From the NCBI GenBank assembly GCA_028023455.1, contig JAQFVV010013364.1:1-64000 (forward strand): 64,000 nt of DNA, in the 5' to 3' direction. The position numbers and the translations under genes were made by a program. Source of the DNA: Epiperipatus broadwayi. Its lineage: Eukaryota > Onychophora > Udeonychophora > Euonychophora > Peripatidae. Below are positions 1 to 11,060 of the stretch, one piece after another (position 1 is the stretch's first letter; each line of letters opens with the position of its first letter). Below the pieces are notes generated by a model, which was not told the origin of the DNA, did not search any database, and saw nothing but the letters and a program-made list of their open reading frames with translations.

Positions 1-23
1 ACTAAGAAGGGGAATTTACATTT

Positions 24-120
24 AAAAAACATTATATATCAATAAAAAAGGTTATTAATTTTCTTTGAAAAACATTATATATATATGTATATCAATAAAA
101 AAGGTTATTAATTTTCTTTG
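24..120. repeat. Two-unit tandem duplication
   Basis: A unit of about 44-53 bp beginning AAAAACATTATATAT and ending GGTTATTAATTTTCTTTG occurs twice in a row (24-67 and 68-120). The second copy is longer by a (TA)n expansion. No coding signal. Confidence 0.8.
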
Positions 121-767
121 ATGAGGGCATGCCCTATTAAGTGATTAAAAACAATCATGGAGATACCTGAAAACTAAAGTAGTTATAAAAACTAATGCAT
201 GCTGAATGCTGGATGCTTACATACTTAGATAGTCAAAAAGGTTAAATAAGTCTCAAAAGAAGTGCAGGACATTTATACAAATAAATATATGTGCCATCTA
301 TAAAGAAGGCACATTATAATAAAGCCATCAAAGGAAAACAAAAAAAGGGGGAGATAAAAAAAGAATACTATATATGAATCTCCTTTTTGATTGGATGTAA
401 TTTAATAGAAAGAGTGGGGTAAAAGCTTAGAAAACAGTGCAGATGGTAAGGAGTTATAAAAATAATAATGGTAGTCTCTGTGACTTTACATCTAGAGAAA
501 TAAAATACCCAGCTTTAAATACACATATATATTCATTCATTAAGTGTCAAAATTTCAATTGTAAAGTAAAATTTTAACCCTATAAAAGGGGAGTTGTGAG
601 GGCAGCTTACAATTGCCCAATCACCAATTGTGCCCCTTCCAAACTTATACTTAGCTTAAATATAAGTTTTACTTGGTATACATATATTATACCAAATTAT
701 TTTACTATCTCAAAACATAACTATATATATAATTATAAATTTATTTAAACGCACATTCATTACATAA
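121..767. other. AT-rich DNA, no gene seen
   Basis: No recognisable coding region, RNA gene or clear repeat. Short purine-rich tracts and a GC-richer patch near 585-640 are present, but nothing supports a function. Confidence 0.6.
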
Positions 768-944
768 ATAATATTCATTAAGGCTGTAGTCTCAATCACA
801 TGCGTATAAAATGCGATAGTAGGGACCGCTACAGGTCTTAAAACCACAAGCTCACAGTGAGCTTGTGGTTTTAAGACCTGTAGAGGTCCCTACTATCGCA
901 TTTTATACGCATGTGATTGAGACTACAGCCTTAATGAATATTAT
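768..944. mobile_element. Near-perfect palindromic foldback, MITE-like
   Basis: The arms are 768-855 and 857-944 (88 bp each) with a single central base at 856. I see one mismatch, CGCTACAGG on the left against the complement of CCTGTAGAG on the right. Such a symmetrical hairpin is typical of a short non-autonomous inverted-repeat element or a recent inverted duplication. No coding capacity. No second copy was seen in the window. Confidence 0.85.
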
Positions 945-2902
945 AACTATATACAGTTATGTGATATGGATATATTTTTTGCTACAACAAACTTTTTTTT
1001 GTCATTTCACATATATATAAATAATGAGGGAAATCCCAATTAATGAAATCATACAAAATTAAACACTTAAAAAAATATTATAAATATATCAACTAATAAT
1101 GAACTTCTCTTTATTGTCTCCTATGTCACAAGCTTGAACAGTACAATGATCTGGGCTGACATTTATTAACTATGGTAATGAAATAAGATCGAAGCAGTTG
1201 CTATATAAATAAATATGTGAGTGAAATAATATTTTTATTAAGTGATTTTTAAATTGATTATTTAGATATAACATGCACAACAATGAGCAGCTATGACAAT
1301 AAAAAAGGAAATGAAAATTTTAATATAGTAGGCAACAATTTATGATTACTCTTGTAAATATATATATTTTTTACATTTAATTTTTTTTTCATACTTGGAA
1401 ATGTAAAACTTTTGTGATATAGTTTTTGGGAGAGTTCATTTTTAAATAGAAGTAGACAGTAGAGGGGAGATGGTTAATTTTAGTTGAAATTTTCTTTTGT
1501 AAATAAAGTTTAGATTAGCTTTTCTCTACTCATGATGTGACATTTGATCATTTACCACATGGTACTAAGATAAGATTTTATTATGATAGCATATTAAACA
1601 AAATTTATGGTTGCTTGTTACTTGTTAATTAACAGTCATTATATTTGTTCTTCTATGTAAATAACTAATCTCCTTTGGGTGAATGTTCTTTACTATCATG
1701 ATAGGAATTGTACATAGATTTTGGGAGAGGTGATCCCAAGGAATCAAACACAGACCATTGGATTAGGATTATGATGCAAAAGTCGGCATACCAGTGGATA
1801 AATTTAACTTGGTTACTTAGATCTGCATTTATGCTAAATCAATCTTATTTTGTTTTTATTCTTGTATGAACTTTGTAAATAAGTGGTATCATTAGCATGA
1901 TTTTTTATCAAAGAGATTATGGGCATGGCAACATAAACTTATTAAATTACTGGTATGATAGAAGTCCATTGTTGACATTCATAATTATAATTTTATATAT
2001 ATATTGTTAAAACATTTTTGAGTTTATTTTGTTCTCTAATAAATGTTAATGAATTTTTTAATCTCAATTCGCTCTCTCTAGTTTATCAACAGCTTCAAAC
2101 ATACACACACACATGCCATACTTGCATAATAGAATTGAAAATTGTTGGATGATTACTAGATACATCATATTAATTATACCCTATATATAGGTATGGTAGT
2201 GGTCATCTAGCATTAGTACATCCCTGTTAAGAGAGTCAAAAGCAAATTCTCTCTGAGTTTTAATACTGTGGAATAACAGAACCAGAAAAGAGTGAGAGGT
2301 GGATGAATTAACATAAATTGTATCTAAATGCAGTAAATAGGTTTAGAGTTAGTCAATTGAAGGAAGATACAATCATTGGTCATGTACTTCATTGCACCAC
2401 CTCCAACATGCTATCTAAAGACACAAAATTTGACCATAGACAGATACAATCCCCTCCCTTTTTTCTGGACAACTAAAACTGGTGTCCGACATGTTGGATG
2501 TGAACTCAGATGGTTATCATATCATACCTGGTAAAATCAATGTAATGATCAGTTGCAATTTCAAAACATAAGTCATCGGGAATCTGATTATATACACAAA
2601 CTCTATGTTCCATTGCAATATATACTAGGATAAGCAGACAAACTTAAAAAAAAAATCTGCAATCACAATCAAAACAGCTTTCCAAAGCCATATCAGACTA
2701 TGAGAAATTTTTGACATCTACAAAACTTAAACTTGAAATTGTAAAAAAACAACAATATAATTATGAAACATGAGGTAGAATGATGTGTCTTGATGAGACC
2801 AGTTGCCCCATTGAAAAGCAATTACACATTGATGACTAATAAAAAGAAAGTATATATTTCTAAAGGAGCAGACCATATATGTATTAATGGATATATATTT
2901 AA
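945..2902. other. Unannotated AT-rich stretch
   Basis: No long ORF and no recognisable protein family on either strand. It contains short poly(A)/poly(T) runs, an (AC)n patch near 2101-2114 and a weak pol III B-box-like motif near 1750. Nothing else could be supported. Confidence 0.6.
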
Positions 2903-3072
2903 AACAGGCAAAACTCTTCATACAGTATTGCTGCTCAGTGCAAGCCAGAGTAATCAATAGATGCCAGAAGGCTTGTGCAAAAAATCCCCATCTAATCCAC
3001 AAGCCTTCAGGTATACATTGATTACTCTGGCTTGCACTGAGTGGCAATAGTGTATGGAGAGTTTTGCCTGTT
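2903..3072. mobile_element. MITE-like inverted-repeat element, copy 1
   Basis: Terminal inverted repeats open with AACAGGCAAAACTCT and continue inward through a shared block around GCCAGAGTAATCAAT, giving roughly 70-bp arms around a short loop. The outer motif and the inner CAGAGTAATCAAT/GATGCCAGAAGG blocks recur at 25113-25327, so this is a family, not a chance hairpin. It is non-coding: the 121-residue minus-strand ORF across it is incidental. A TTAA-like flank is possible but not clear here. Confidence 0.75.
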
Positions 3073-3408
3073 ATAATAATAGTTATATGCAAGCATAAGA
3101 AATGGTGATCATGTGATGGATGGATGTTTGATGGAAAAAATACAAAAATATTAAATAGGAGGGAAAAGTCAAAAGAAAAAATTCAGAATAGTTTCTCACA
3201 GAATGCAATGACAAATAACACCATTAGTTAATCTAAACTAGCATTAATCAATACTTGTTAAGCACAATGTCAGCTCATAATATTTATATAAGGCTATATA
3301 ACCTTAGTGCATGCACATTGGACACTAATTAATATTTCTCTTTAAAAAAAGTGAAGAAATCAGGAGGACACTCATCAACAAGTATTCAAAATGTCTACTG
3401 ATTTGTAT
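3073..3408. other. AT-rich spacer, nothing recognised
   Basis: No ORF with family resemblance and no repeat structure seen. Confidence 0.5.
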
Positions 3409-3500
3409 TTGGTACAATAGTTCAATTGCATAGACCATTACCTTAAATTCGGCATTCATGAATCTAAAGATACAGGTTTGATTCCCATGCTAGTACTATC
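3409..3500 (+). mobile_element. tRNA-like element, probable SINE head
   Basis: An A-box-like block (TGGTACAATAGTTCAATTG) is followed about 50 bp later by a good B-box (GGTTTGATTCC), the spacing of a split pol III promoter in a tRNA-derived SINE. The cloverleaf is poor, so it is not a functional tRNA gene. No clear body or tail was delimited. Confidence 0.4.
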
Positions 3501-3558
3501 AGTACTAAAGTCATTATCACCCAAAGAAGCAAATAATATCATTCAAAATGTTGTATTA

Positions 3559-3703
3559 TATATTAATATGTGTGTTATTATTAACAGTTGAATGTATTTG
3601 TGAAGTTTATATTGTGTTCCTTTCCAACTATATATTAATATGTGTGCTATTATTAAAGTTGAATGTATTTGGGAAGTTTATATTGCATTACGCTCCAACT
3701 ATA
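3559..3703. repeat. 72-bp tandem duplication
   Basis: Two adjacent units start at 3559 and 3631 with TATATTAATATGTGTG and end with CCAACTATA. They differ by a few substitutions and a small indel. The 80-residue plus-strand ORF here only reads through the duplication and resembles nothing known. Confidence 0.8.
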
Positions 3704-5189
3704 ATAAAAACAACTACTATTTATGTGGACATAGTAAGATTTCCGATTCTTCAGTCACTCCATCTTATTGAAAATTATTATTTTCTATAAGTAAAAAAAT
3801 AGCCCAAAGAAAAGACATTGACCATTATACATACTACCTTTGAGGTAATAAGAGAATGATAATTTTCTAATCGTATCTACATATTTTTTATTTATTAATC
3901 TACAAATGGATAAACCAACTTACTAAATGTAAAAAAAACAAACTAAGTTTGACTTATTTAAAATTAAAATTCCAGTCTAGTGACAGATTCAGCTTAATAA
4001 AAGAAAGAAAAGAAATAGAAGTCATTTCACAAAGAATATGCTCATATGTATATAAAAGAATTACTTATGCAATAAAAGAAAAATTAATTTAACATTGGAA
4101 ACATAAACAATCATCAATGGGTGACAAATAGGTAAACACACTATAAAAATACAAAAAGCCTAAAATATTCTTAAAGAAATACCTTTAAAACATCAAGTAT
4201 TCCAAATCTGCTGCCAAATAATTTTCAGCAGATCTAGCCATCAAAACAATAATGCATTCATCAATATGAAAAATCAACTATTAAAATATAATACAAGGGT
4301 ACAAGAAAAGCTTGACAAATAACATACACAAACAAAAAGAATAACAGGCCACTACACTATACCACAGCAAATAATGGGATGCTATAAAAATATATCTAAA
4401 AATCTAGGCTTCAAGTATTCAAGAAAACTAAAATTTTTGACAAATAAACAAAGGATCTAAATAAACAATAACACAGGAAAAAGCCTTATTACCCTGACTA
4501 AGACCAACCTGCCAAAACAAAATAAGAATATTACTAGGATGTGATCCAAAGAATGTTGGTGAATTATGGAAAAATCCACACCTCAAAATAATAGCAGTCT
4601 ATATTATAGGCAAAATATTAAAACATAAAAGACAGAGACACAATATTTAAGGAAATAGTAAAGATACTAAGATCAATTTCCCAACAAACCCACAAACAGC
4701 AAGCAGAATTATGACAAAAGTTTGTACATAAAAAGACAATTATTTGCATAAAAGAAGACAATAGAGCAAAATATCTAAAAATGTATCCTTCAGCAGCAAT
4801 ATCTCCATGGTTGTTCACAAATATAAAACTACATAAGCATAACTATTCCCTGGGATTAATAGAATTTCAAGATATATATTATTACAGAATCACATGTTCA
4901 ATAGCAGAATGAATAAAGAGTCATATACAATTCAAGAAATATATAATAAAATCATCTTTCTAGCTAATTCAGGCCATAAAAATACATAAAGTGAGCATGA
5001 ATACAAACTAACATCATTAGTCACAACAGAATTATATAGTTTTAGTACCACAAAAACATCAATAATTATCATTAAAAAACCTTTATAAAAGTGAATATAA
5101 TCAACAAAAAAGCCTGTTTATTGTAAAAATATCTAACTGCACCAACAAGGACATAACAGCAAAATTAGATAATGAATATTACAGAATGA
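3704..5189. other. AT-rich stretch, possible upstream Penelope remains
   Basis: No domain could be recognised on either strand. The segment lies directly upstream of a plus-strand Penelope-like remnant and could hold decayed N-terminal RT sequence, but I could not find the KPADKGG or LPKIHK motifs expected there. Confidence 0.4.
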
Positions 5190-6060
5190 AAAATGTATGT
5201 CCCAATGGTGCTGCCTACCAGCAGAATTATATGCAGTCTAGCACTAGTTAATAATGAAGGGAAAATAATAACAGGATTTATAGAGAAAGATCACAATATA
5301 ATATATAAAAAGTACATCAATGATGTACTTGTATGTGTTTATGAACAAACAAATGTGAACAGCACAACTTATTTGCCAATGAATCATCATTAATGTGGAC
5401 AATAGAAAATAAAATAATACACCCAGCATAAAATATTTAGACATGATAATCCAAAAAAACAAAAATGCCTTGGACTAAAAAATGGTGATAAATCCTCTCA
5501 TAACAAGAGGTACTATCCCCCAACAATCTAAAGCATGAATGTAACAAAGACTGGCATGTTTTAAGAGATATTTTAATAGAAATCAACTGCTTGTAAATAT
5601 GAAACAGAAAAAAAAATGTTGATGAATATATGAAAGATTTATGCAGCATGCATGGGGTACAACACAAAAATACTGATAAAAAAATTTAATAGGAAAATAA
5701 AATGGAAACCAGAAGATGATCAAAAAGCCCTATATCCCAATAGTATCATAAAATATAAAAAAATCTGAAAGCCAAAATACAACATGAGTGTCTAAACACT
5801 AGAAAACCTCAACAGGTTGGTTAACAACACAGAATACAGATTACAGAAAAAAAGACATCACAGATAGGGTATGAGGTCCAGTACATTTTCCAGGTTGCAC
5901 ATATTATTGTGAATCAAGAAAAAACATTGCAAACAGAATAACAAAGCATAAATATTTATATAAGCATATTAAAGACAACCGAGAATATATGTCTGTGTTT
6001 TGGGATTATGAAAAATAACATGTTCATAGCTTTGATCCATGGTCTGTCAAGTTGTTATGC
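5190..6060 (+). pseudogene. Penelope-like element remnant (RT core to GIY-YIG)
   Basis: Penelope-like elements encode a telomerase-like reverse transcriptase followed by a GIY-YIG endonuclease. Around 5310-5345 a frame reads YKKYINDVLVCVYE, which aligns with the YxRYVDDxFV catalytic motif of this family; the first Asp is replaced by Asn. Downstream, around 5875-6020, a frame resembles a decayed GIY-YIG domain: a PGCTYYCES-like YIG block, RITKHK for the catalytic Arg/His region, then a spaced HVHSFD. The two parts are in order and on the same strand but separated by many stops. The 5' limit is uncertain. An unrelated ancient ORF is the alternative, but the two-motif order argues against it. 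Confidence 0.5.
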
Positions 6061-6177
6061 ATATAACACAATGACTCTCAAATAAAATAAAAGCAGTTTG
6101 ATTAATAACCAACCAGAAAAATATGGTAAATAAAAGAGAAAACATTATTCAAATATCAAGCAGAATATTTAAATCAA

Positions 6178-6180
<3 letters not shown>

Positions 6181-6267
<87 letters not shown>
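6181..6267. repeat. (AT)n microsatellite
   Basis: An uninterrupted AT dinucleotide run of about 87 bp. It lies just beyond the last recognisable piece of the gypsy element, at its 3' side. A plus-strand ORF through it encodes only an Ile-Tyr repeat. Confidence 0.97.
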
Positions 6268-6271
<4 letters not shown>

Positions 6272-6289
6272 GAATAGTCAAGATGGATT

Positions 6290-6470
6290 ACATAATTCTT
6301 GTTTATTGGTTTGGCTTTTAAGAACATGTGACAATTTTTGTATTTTTTTCAGGATGTCTTTGTACATCCTTGACCAGTAAAATTATTTTTTTAATGTTTG
6401 TTCAGCTTTGTGGGCTCCATAGTGCCCACATAAACATTGTACATATTGTATGAATGGGTTTTTTAATATT
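6290..6470 (-). pseudogene. Gypsy integrase N-terminal zinc-finger fragment
   Basis: The minus strand reads a block like GHYGAHKAEQTLKK, then FYWSRMYKDILKK, matching the H2C2 zinc-binding N-terminus of Ty3/gypsy integrases (GHxGxxKT...FYWPxMxxDI). The following CxxC is degraded, and one stop interrupts the block. The DDE catalytic core expected next, toward lower coordinates, is absent; an (AT)n microsatellite lies there instead. It follows the RNase H block at about 6740-7060, as expected for gypsy pol order. Confidence 0.6.
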
Positions 6471-6739
6471 TCAAGTATTACCAACCTTCACTCATCTATA
6501 TCATTGTTTGTTTTATATTTTAAGACTTGATTATATTGATTAAGATTTTTGGCTGTCTACAGAATTTCCTCTACACTTAAGGTTTTAATGATTGGGGGTA
6601 AATCTTTTTTTTTGGGATTGCATATTATGGATGTTTATTAAATTGTTCTCTACATTTTCATTGAATATTAAATCAATGTCTATAATGTAGATGTTATCTA
6701 CTGATTCGTGTTACTGTTCTGATCTACATTGATTTCAAC

Positions 6740-7060
6740 TTAGTGCATCAGCTGCAATGTTTTCAGATCCTTTACAGTACTTGACTGTATAGCTGAGTTC
6801 TTGTAACAACAGACTCCATATAACAAGGTGAGTATTAGTTAGGTAGCTGTAGTTGAAGAATTTGAGGCTTTTATTATCAGTTATAACTATAATGTCTGAT
6901 CTGAGAAGCATTTGTCAAAATTTCTGGAAAGCTCACACTATTGATAGTACCTCTTTCTCAGCAACTGTATAACTTATTTCTGAAAGATGGCTGATAAAAT
7001 AGAGGATTCATGGTTGGCCATCCTCCTGGATTGGGATAAAGTTAGCCCCCTAGTCTGTAA
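6740..7060 (-). pseudogene. Gypsy RNase H domain remnant
   Basis: The minus strand contains a frame with AEKEVLSIV, then VITDNKSLKFF, then KYCKGSENIAADALS. These are hallmarks of the gypsy RNase H: the EKE helix region, the TDN/TDH-type acidic strand and the final GxxNxxADALS motif carrying a catalytic Asp. Isolated stops fall between the blocks. It lies immediately downstream of the RT remnant on the same strand, as expected for pol. Confidence 0.7.
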
Positions 7061-7329
7061 CAACTGCTAACAGTTTGTATGATAAATGGTTTGCTAAAAT
7101 CAGGGAAAGCTAACCTAGATTGCTCTAGAAATCCTGTTTTAAATTTAGCAAATGCCTCATCTTGCTCTTTAGTCCAGTTCTAGTTCTCTTCTTTTCTTAT
7201 GAGTTTGAGTATGATCAGAGAATTTTTGGTAAAAATGATTATAAAAATGACATAATCCTAAAAATTTATCTGATTTGTTTTTGTTGGTGGATTTAGGGAA
7301 ATTTTATATATCACTAATCTTATCTGGAT

Positions 7330-7940
7330 GAGGTTTAATCCCATTATGACCAATAATGTGACCTAAGAATACTACTTCATTATGTACTAGGTATTCTTCT
7401 TGAAATTGATTTTTATCTCTTTACCATGGCACCCTTTAAAGAAAATTTGTATATGTTGAAGATGCTCTTCAATAGTATCTGATGCAGTTATAACATCATC
7501 TACATATATAGTTGCTATCTGTTTGATCTCAGGAGGTAATATTTTATCTAAATATCTTATTATGCCAGCATCACTATTGATCAATCTAAATGACATCCTA
7601 TTAAAGTGGTAAATAAATCCTTCACACCAGAATGCTGTGCATTGGTGATCTTCTGGATGAAGTTCTATCTGTCAATAACTTGAGGTTAAATCAAAAGCAG
7701 AGAATACATTCTTATTTGAAAATTTCACAAATAATTCAAGTGTGGGCAGAGATATATTCCTATCAGGAATAGCTTATTTGTTTAGTTGTTTGCATTTAAA
7801 CAAAATCTCATTGACCCATCTTTCTTCTTCACCATCACAATTGGGTTGCAATATGATGAAGAACATTAGGAAATTATTCCCCAAGCAATCATTTTATTAA
7901 TTTGTTTAGATATTTTTTCCCAATATCAGTATGGAATAGG
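7330..7940 (-). pseudogene. Gypsy reverse transcriptase remnant
   Basis: The RT starts at a block resembling MIAWGIIS...YCNPIVMVKKKDG. It continues through FSAFDLTSSY (motif A, catalytic Asp), then FNRMSFRLINS, and TIYVDDVI with the YVDD active site (about 7491-7502), followed by a FLGHIIG-like block and HPDKI near 7340-7380. A 69-residue open frame (7387-7596) covers the YVDD part. Frameshifts and stops lie between the remaining blocks. Domain order and motif spacing leave little doubt about the family. No activity is expected. Confidence 0.85.
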
Positions 7941-8439
7941 ATAGAATTTGGATTGAAATGATTGATCATGAAATAACTTTATTCTTTGCTAAAATCTTTC
8001 TATTACTCCTGGGATTTCTGAGAATATCATCGGGTATTCATCAATGATAGATCACAATTTGTTTACATCGTTTTCTATTAAATTAGATTCTGCAAATTTT
8101 TTTTCTATGAGTGCTTCTTGGATGGTGTATACTATGCAATCAGTTTCAGGTTGGTCATATTTTTGAAGTAATGTCATCTCTAAAACCTCATCATCTACCC
8201 TGACTGACTTGCTTGGAAAATCAATCACACATTAGTTCATGTGCAGGAAGTCTGCCCCTAAAATGACTTCATGTAAAAGGCCATTTAGTATAAGAAAAAC
8301 TTGATAGATAACTGTTTGACTGATCTTTAATTCAATCCAGATTTGATTTTGTACTAATTTAACTTTTCTATTGTTAGCTATGGTGACCTTATTACCCTGA
8401 GTGGCAGGGTTTTAATATTCAGATTTTTATGTATAATTT

Positions 8440-8560
8440 TATTATAGAATGTATTAGAAATTACTGATATTTGGCTACCAGTGTCTAACAAAGCCTTTAT
8501 TAGTAAATCCTCAAACTAACAAAGCCTTTATTAGTAAATCCTCAAACTGTATTTTTATCA
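8440..8560 (-). pseudogene. Gypsy aspartic protease active-site fragment
   Basis: The minus strand reads ALLDTGSQISVIS near 8460-8505, the DTG/S catalytic motif of retropepsins with its hydrophobic preceding strand. It sits between Gag and RT, as in gypsy pol. A 31-bp direct duplication (8485-8515 and 8516-8546) starts just upstream of the motif and would shift the frame. Confidence 0.7.
8485..8546. repeat. 31-bp tandem duplication inside gypsy protease
   Basis: CTAACAAAGCCTTTATTAG and the following bases occur twice with a 31-bp period and no visible mismatch. Because 31 is not a multiple of three it disrupts the protease frame. The lack of divergence suggests it arose after the element had died. 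Confidence 0.9.
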
Positions 8561-8899
8561 TGGGGCAGTTTTGTAAAGCATAATCAGATGTTTATCTTCA
8601 CCTGAATATGTTAAATTAGAGATTTCCCTAGTTAATGTTTTACTTTTGTTCTTCTTCTTTACTTTGGTTTCTTAAGATAAGGAACGATGTCTAAAGTACC
8701 ATTTTAGTTTGTTTTGAGAGTGGTTTTAAGTGTAGTTTTGTTATACCCAGATTTTGATGGTTTTTATGGACTGTTGGAAGAATCTGTGATAGGATTGTGA
8801 TAGTCTATATATTTATTTATTCTTCCATTGTTGCTATCACCATTTTGATTTGATTTTCCCTTCCAATGATGGGAGTCATTATTATTTTCCCTTCTTTAG

Positions 8900-10713
8900 C
8901 AATTGATAGCACTGACAGATATTCATTTCTTTCTTTTTTCAGGAATTGTGTTTGCCATATGATGATCATTTATATGAATGTTATTTAAAAGATCTGCAAC
9001 TTGTTCAATACTTTGTGCATTGATGCAGAGTAAAAACTGTTCTGTTTAAATGGAAGGTTATGCTTCACAATTCTTATGATTTGACTTTCACTTAGTTGGT
9101 ATGTATTTAGGTTTTCAATTTGGCCACCTGTCACCTAAAGAATATAGTTAAGATTTCTACAGGAGTGTTTCTATATTTTTTGGAGTAGTTGACATAACAA
9201 TGCTTCCTCTTGATCCTTATTCCAAAAATTTTCCATTAACAGTGCTTGGTATTCATGAAAAGTAGATGGTATTTGAAATAATGACTACCACCATAATAGG
9301 GTCATACCCTGTAAGTCACTGTAAGCCACTATCAATTTTTCCTTTTGTGACAGGTTAGTATTGACTGAAAAGTATAAATTCAGACTTCTTAAATGCTCAA
9401 TTGGGGCCTCATTTGTAAACCCTTTGAATATTTTAAGTTTTACTAATTGGTTAATAGTATTCATTTGAACATAGTTGTTTTTACTACTTATTTCATTTGG
9501 TTTATCTATAATCAGCAGTACTATTCACACATTGATTTCTTCCATAGGTCTGTTGAAAATAGTTTCCTCCATACCATAGATTTGAGGTAAATTCTCTGCT
9601 TCTTGGTAAGTATTGTATGAATTGTTCATTTTACTTTGTTTGGCATCCATACTATTTATTGTTTTTATGATGAGGTCTAATTTTTTTATTGTTAGAACAC
9701 ATTCATTTTTCAATGTTTTAATATTTTAGACCTCTTATACTTGGTTTTTCATTTAGTATTTGTAATTTACAAGAGAATTTGTATTCTAAATTTTCCCATT
9801 TTTGATTTATTGAACTGTTTATGGTTTCTACTTGACATTGTAAGTTATTTTGATCCTCAATTAACTTTATTTTACCCGGTTTTATTTTGAATGATTTCAG
9901 TTTCATTTAAGTTTTGTTTGATCCCAATACACTTATCATTTTCTAGTGCATTAATTTTTTTTCACAATTTTCTAATTTATGATCTAGTTCTTTATATAAT
10001 CATTCATTTCCAAATGTAATTTCTCTATTTTCTTATCTAATTATTTCTGGTAATGATTCAGATTTTCTAGGATTTCAGTTTTGAAATCATTACAAGATTT
10101 TACTATTTCATTGAATTCATCATCAACTTTATTTTCAATTTGTTATCCAAATTCAATAAATCTTATTTGACATTTATGATCTCTTTCATCAGTTTAATTT
10201 TTTTATTTCTTCCATCATATCTGATGATAGTCTCATTTTTCATTTCTATCTTGAAATCATCATTTTGTTTTTTCATTTCTATTTTAAAATCAACATTCTG
10301 TTTTTTCATATCTTCTCTAGTGAGAGTTTCATCATCTCATTTTTCATTTCTATTTTGAAATCATCATTTGTATCATACTTTCTTTAGTGACCCTTATCTC
10401 ATTTTTCATATCTGGCAACAAACTTTGCATCCTCAGGATCAACTGGTTGAGAATGAGATCATTTTATTCCATTCCTTCCTTGCTTTGTGTTTCTACAATC
10501 ATTGGTGTTTCTTGAGATTTGATTATTTTTGAGACAGTCTCCCCAAATATTTCAATATTCTGTTTGACTATATTTTCAAAAGTAGAAATTTCTAAGCCAT
10601 CCCTAATAGGTTTTTGTATTTGTTCAACCTGTACTTCCTTTTCAATTTCCTTGCTAACTTTTTTATTAGCTTCCAATTCCATTGCTTTGATTTTACTTCT
10701 AATTATCATCTAA
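8900..10713 (-). pseudogene. Gypsy Gag-like region, fragmented
   Basis: The minus strand starts with an 81-residue charged ORF (10709-10464) rich in Lys and Glu, followed by coiled-coil-like ORFs (9906-9718 and 9713-9525). Around 9440-9180 a frame resembles the retrotransposon gag capsid domain: LKIFKGFTNEAPIEHL, then a GMTLLWW block, then a TFHEYQALLMENFW block. A degraded zinc-knuckle-like Cys patch lies near 8905. Between 10240 and 10380 the coding sequence holds imprecise 50-60-bp repeats built on CATTTCTATTTTGAAATCAT. Gag would form the particle that packages element RNA; this copy has many stops. Confidence 0.6.
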
Positions 10714-11041
10714 TATGTATGTTATATTATATTATTTTGTAAAATAACTTTATGTGGTTTTTCCTCAAACTAATTTCTTTCTATGCATATCAAGTAACTT
10801 GATAAACATCACAGAGACTTTTCTGCTGTCATACATTTAATATGAGTTATGATTTAAATTTTGTTTGATCATCATTTTTTAACACACTACTTTATATCTC
10901 ATTTTATGCTTTGTTTACTTGGCTGACTATATAATTAATTTATTGGTATCTGTTTATTGTTGTTTGTCATTTGTCTAGATTCCATGCATCACATATTAAA
11001 ACTATTAGCATATCACAAAATAATCATATGATTTTGAGCTT

Positions 11042-11060
11042 CTAAAGTTGGGCACCATAC
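11042..11060 (-). promoter_or_regulatory. Possible tRNA primer-binding site
   Basis: The minus strand carries TGGTGCCCAAC, a sequence complementary to a tRNA 3' end that serves as primer-binding site in many LTR elements. It lies about 330 bp upstream of the first Gag ORF, a normal leader length. No matching LTR end was demonstrated, so this is tentative. Confidence 0.35.

Larger units (their letters stand above)
6290..11060 (-). mobile_element. Degraded Ty3/gypsy retrotransposon
   Basis: Read on the minus strand from 10713 to 6290, the domains appear in Ty3/gypsy order: Gag, retropepsin, reverse transcriptase, RNase H, integrase zinc finger. Every domain carries stops or frameshifts. The integrase core and 3' LTR are missing: the readable part ends shortly before the (AT)n run at 6181-6267. 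A putative primer-binding site lies at 11046-11056. No LTR pair was found by eye. Such elements replicate through a tRNA-primed RNA intermediate in virus-like particles; this copy is dead. Confidence 0.85.

Noticed and set aside
1720-1800. tRNA-like sequence on the minus strand with GTTTGATTCC
   Set aside because: The B-box-like motif stands alone; no convincing A-box, acceptor stem or tail.
6123-6380. 85-residue ORF with an Ile-Tyr repeat
   Set aside because: Reads through the (AT)n run; its C-terminal part is antisense to the gypsy integrase fragment.
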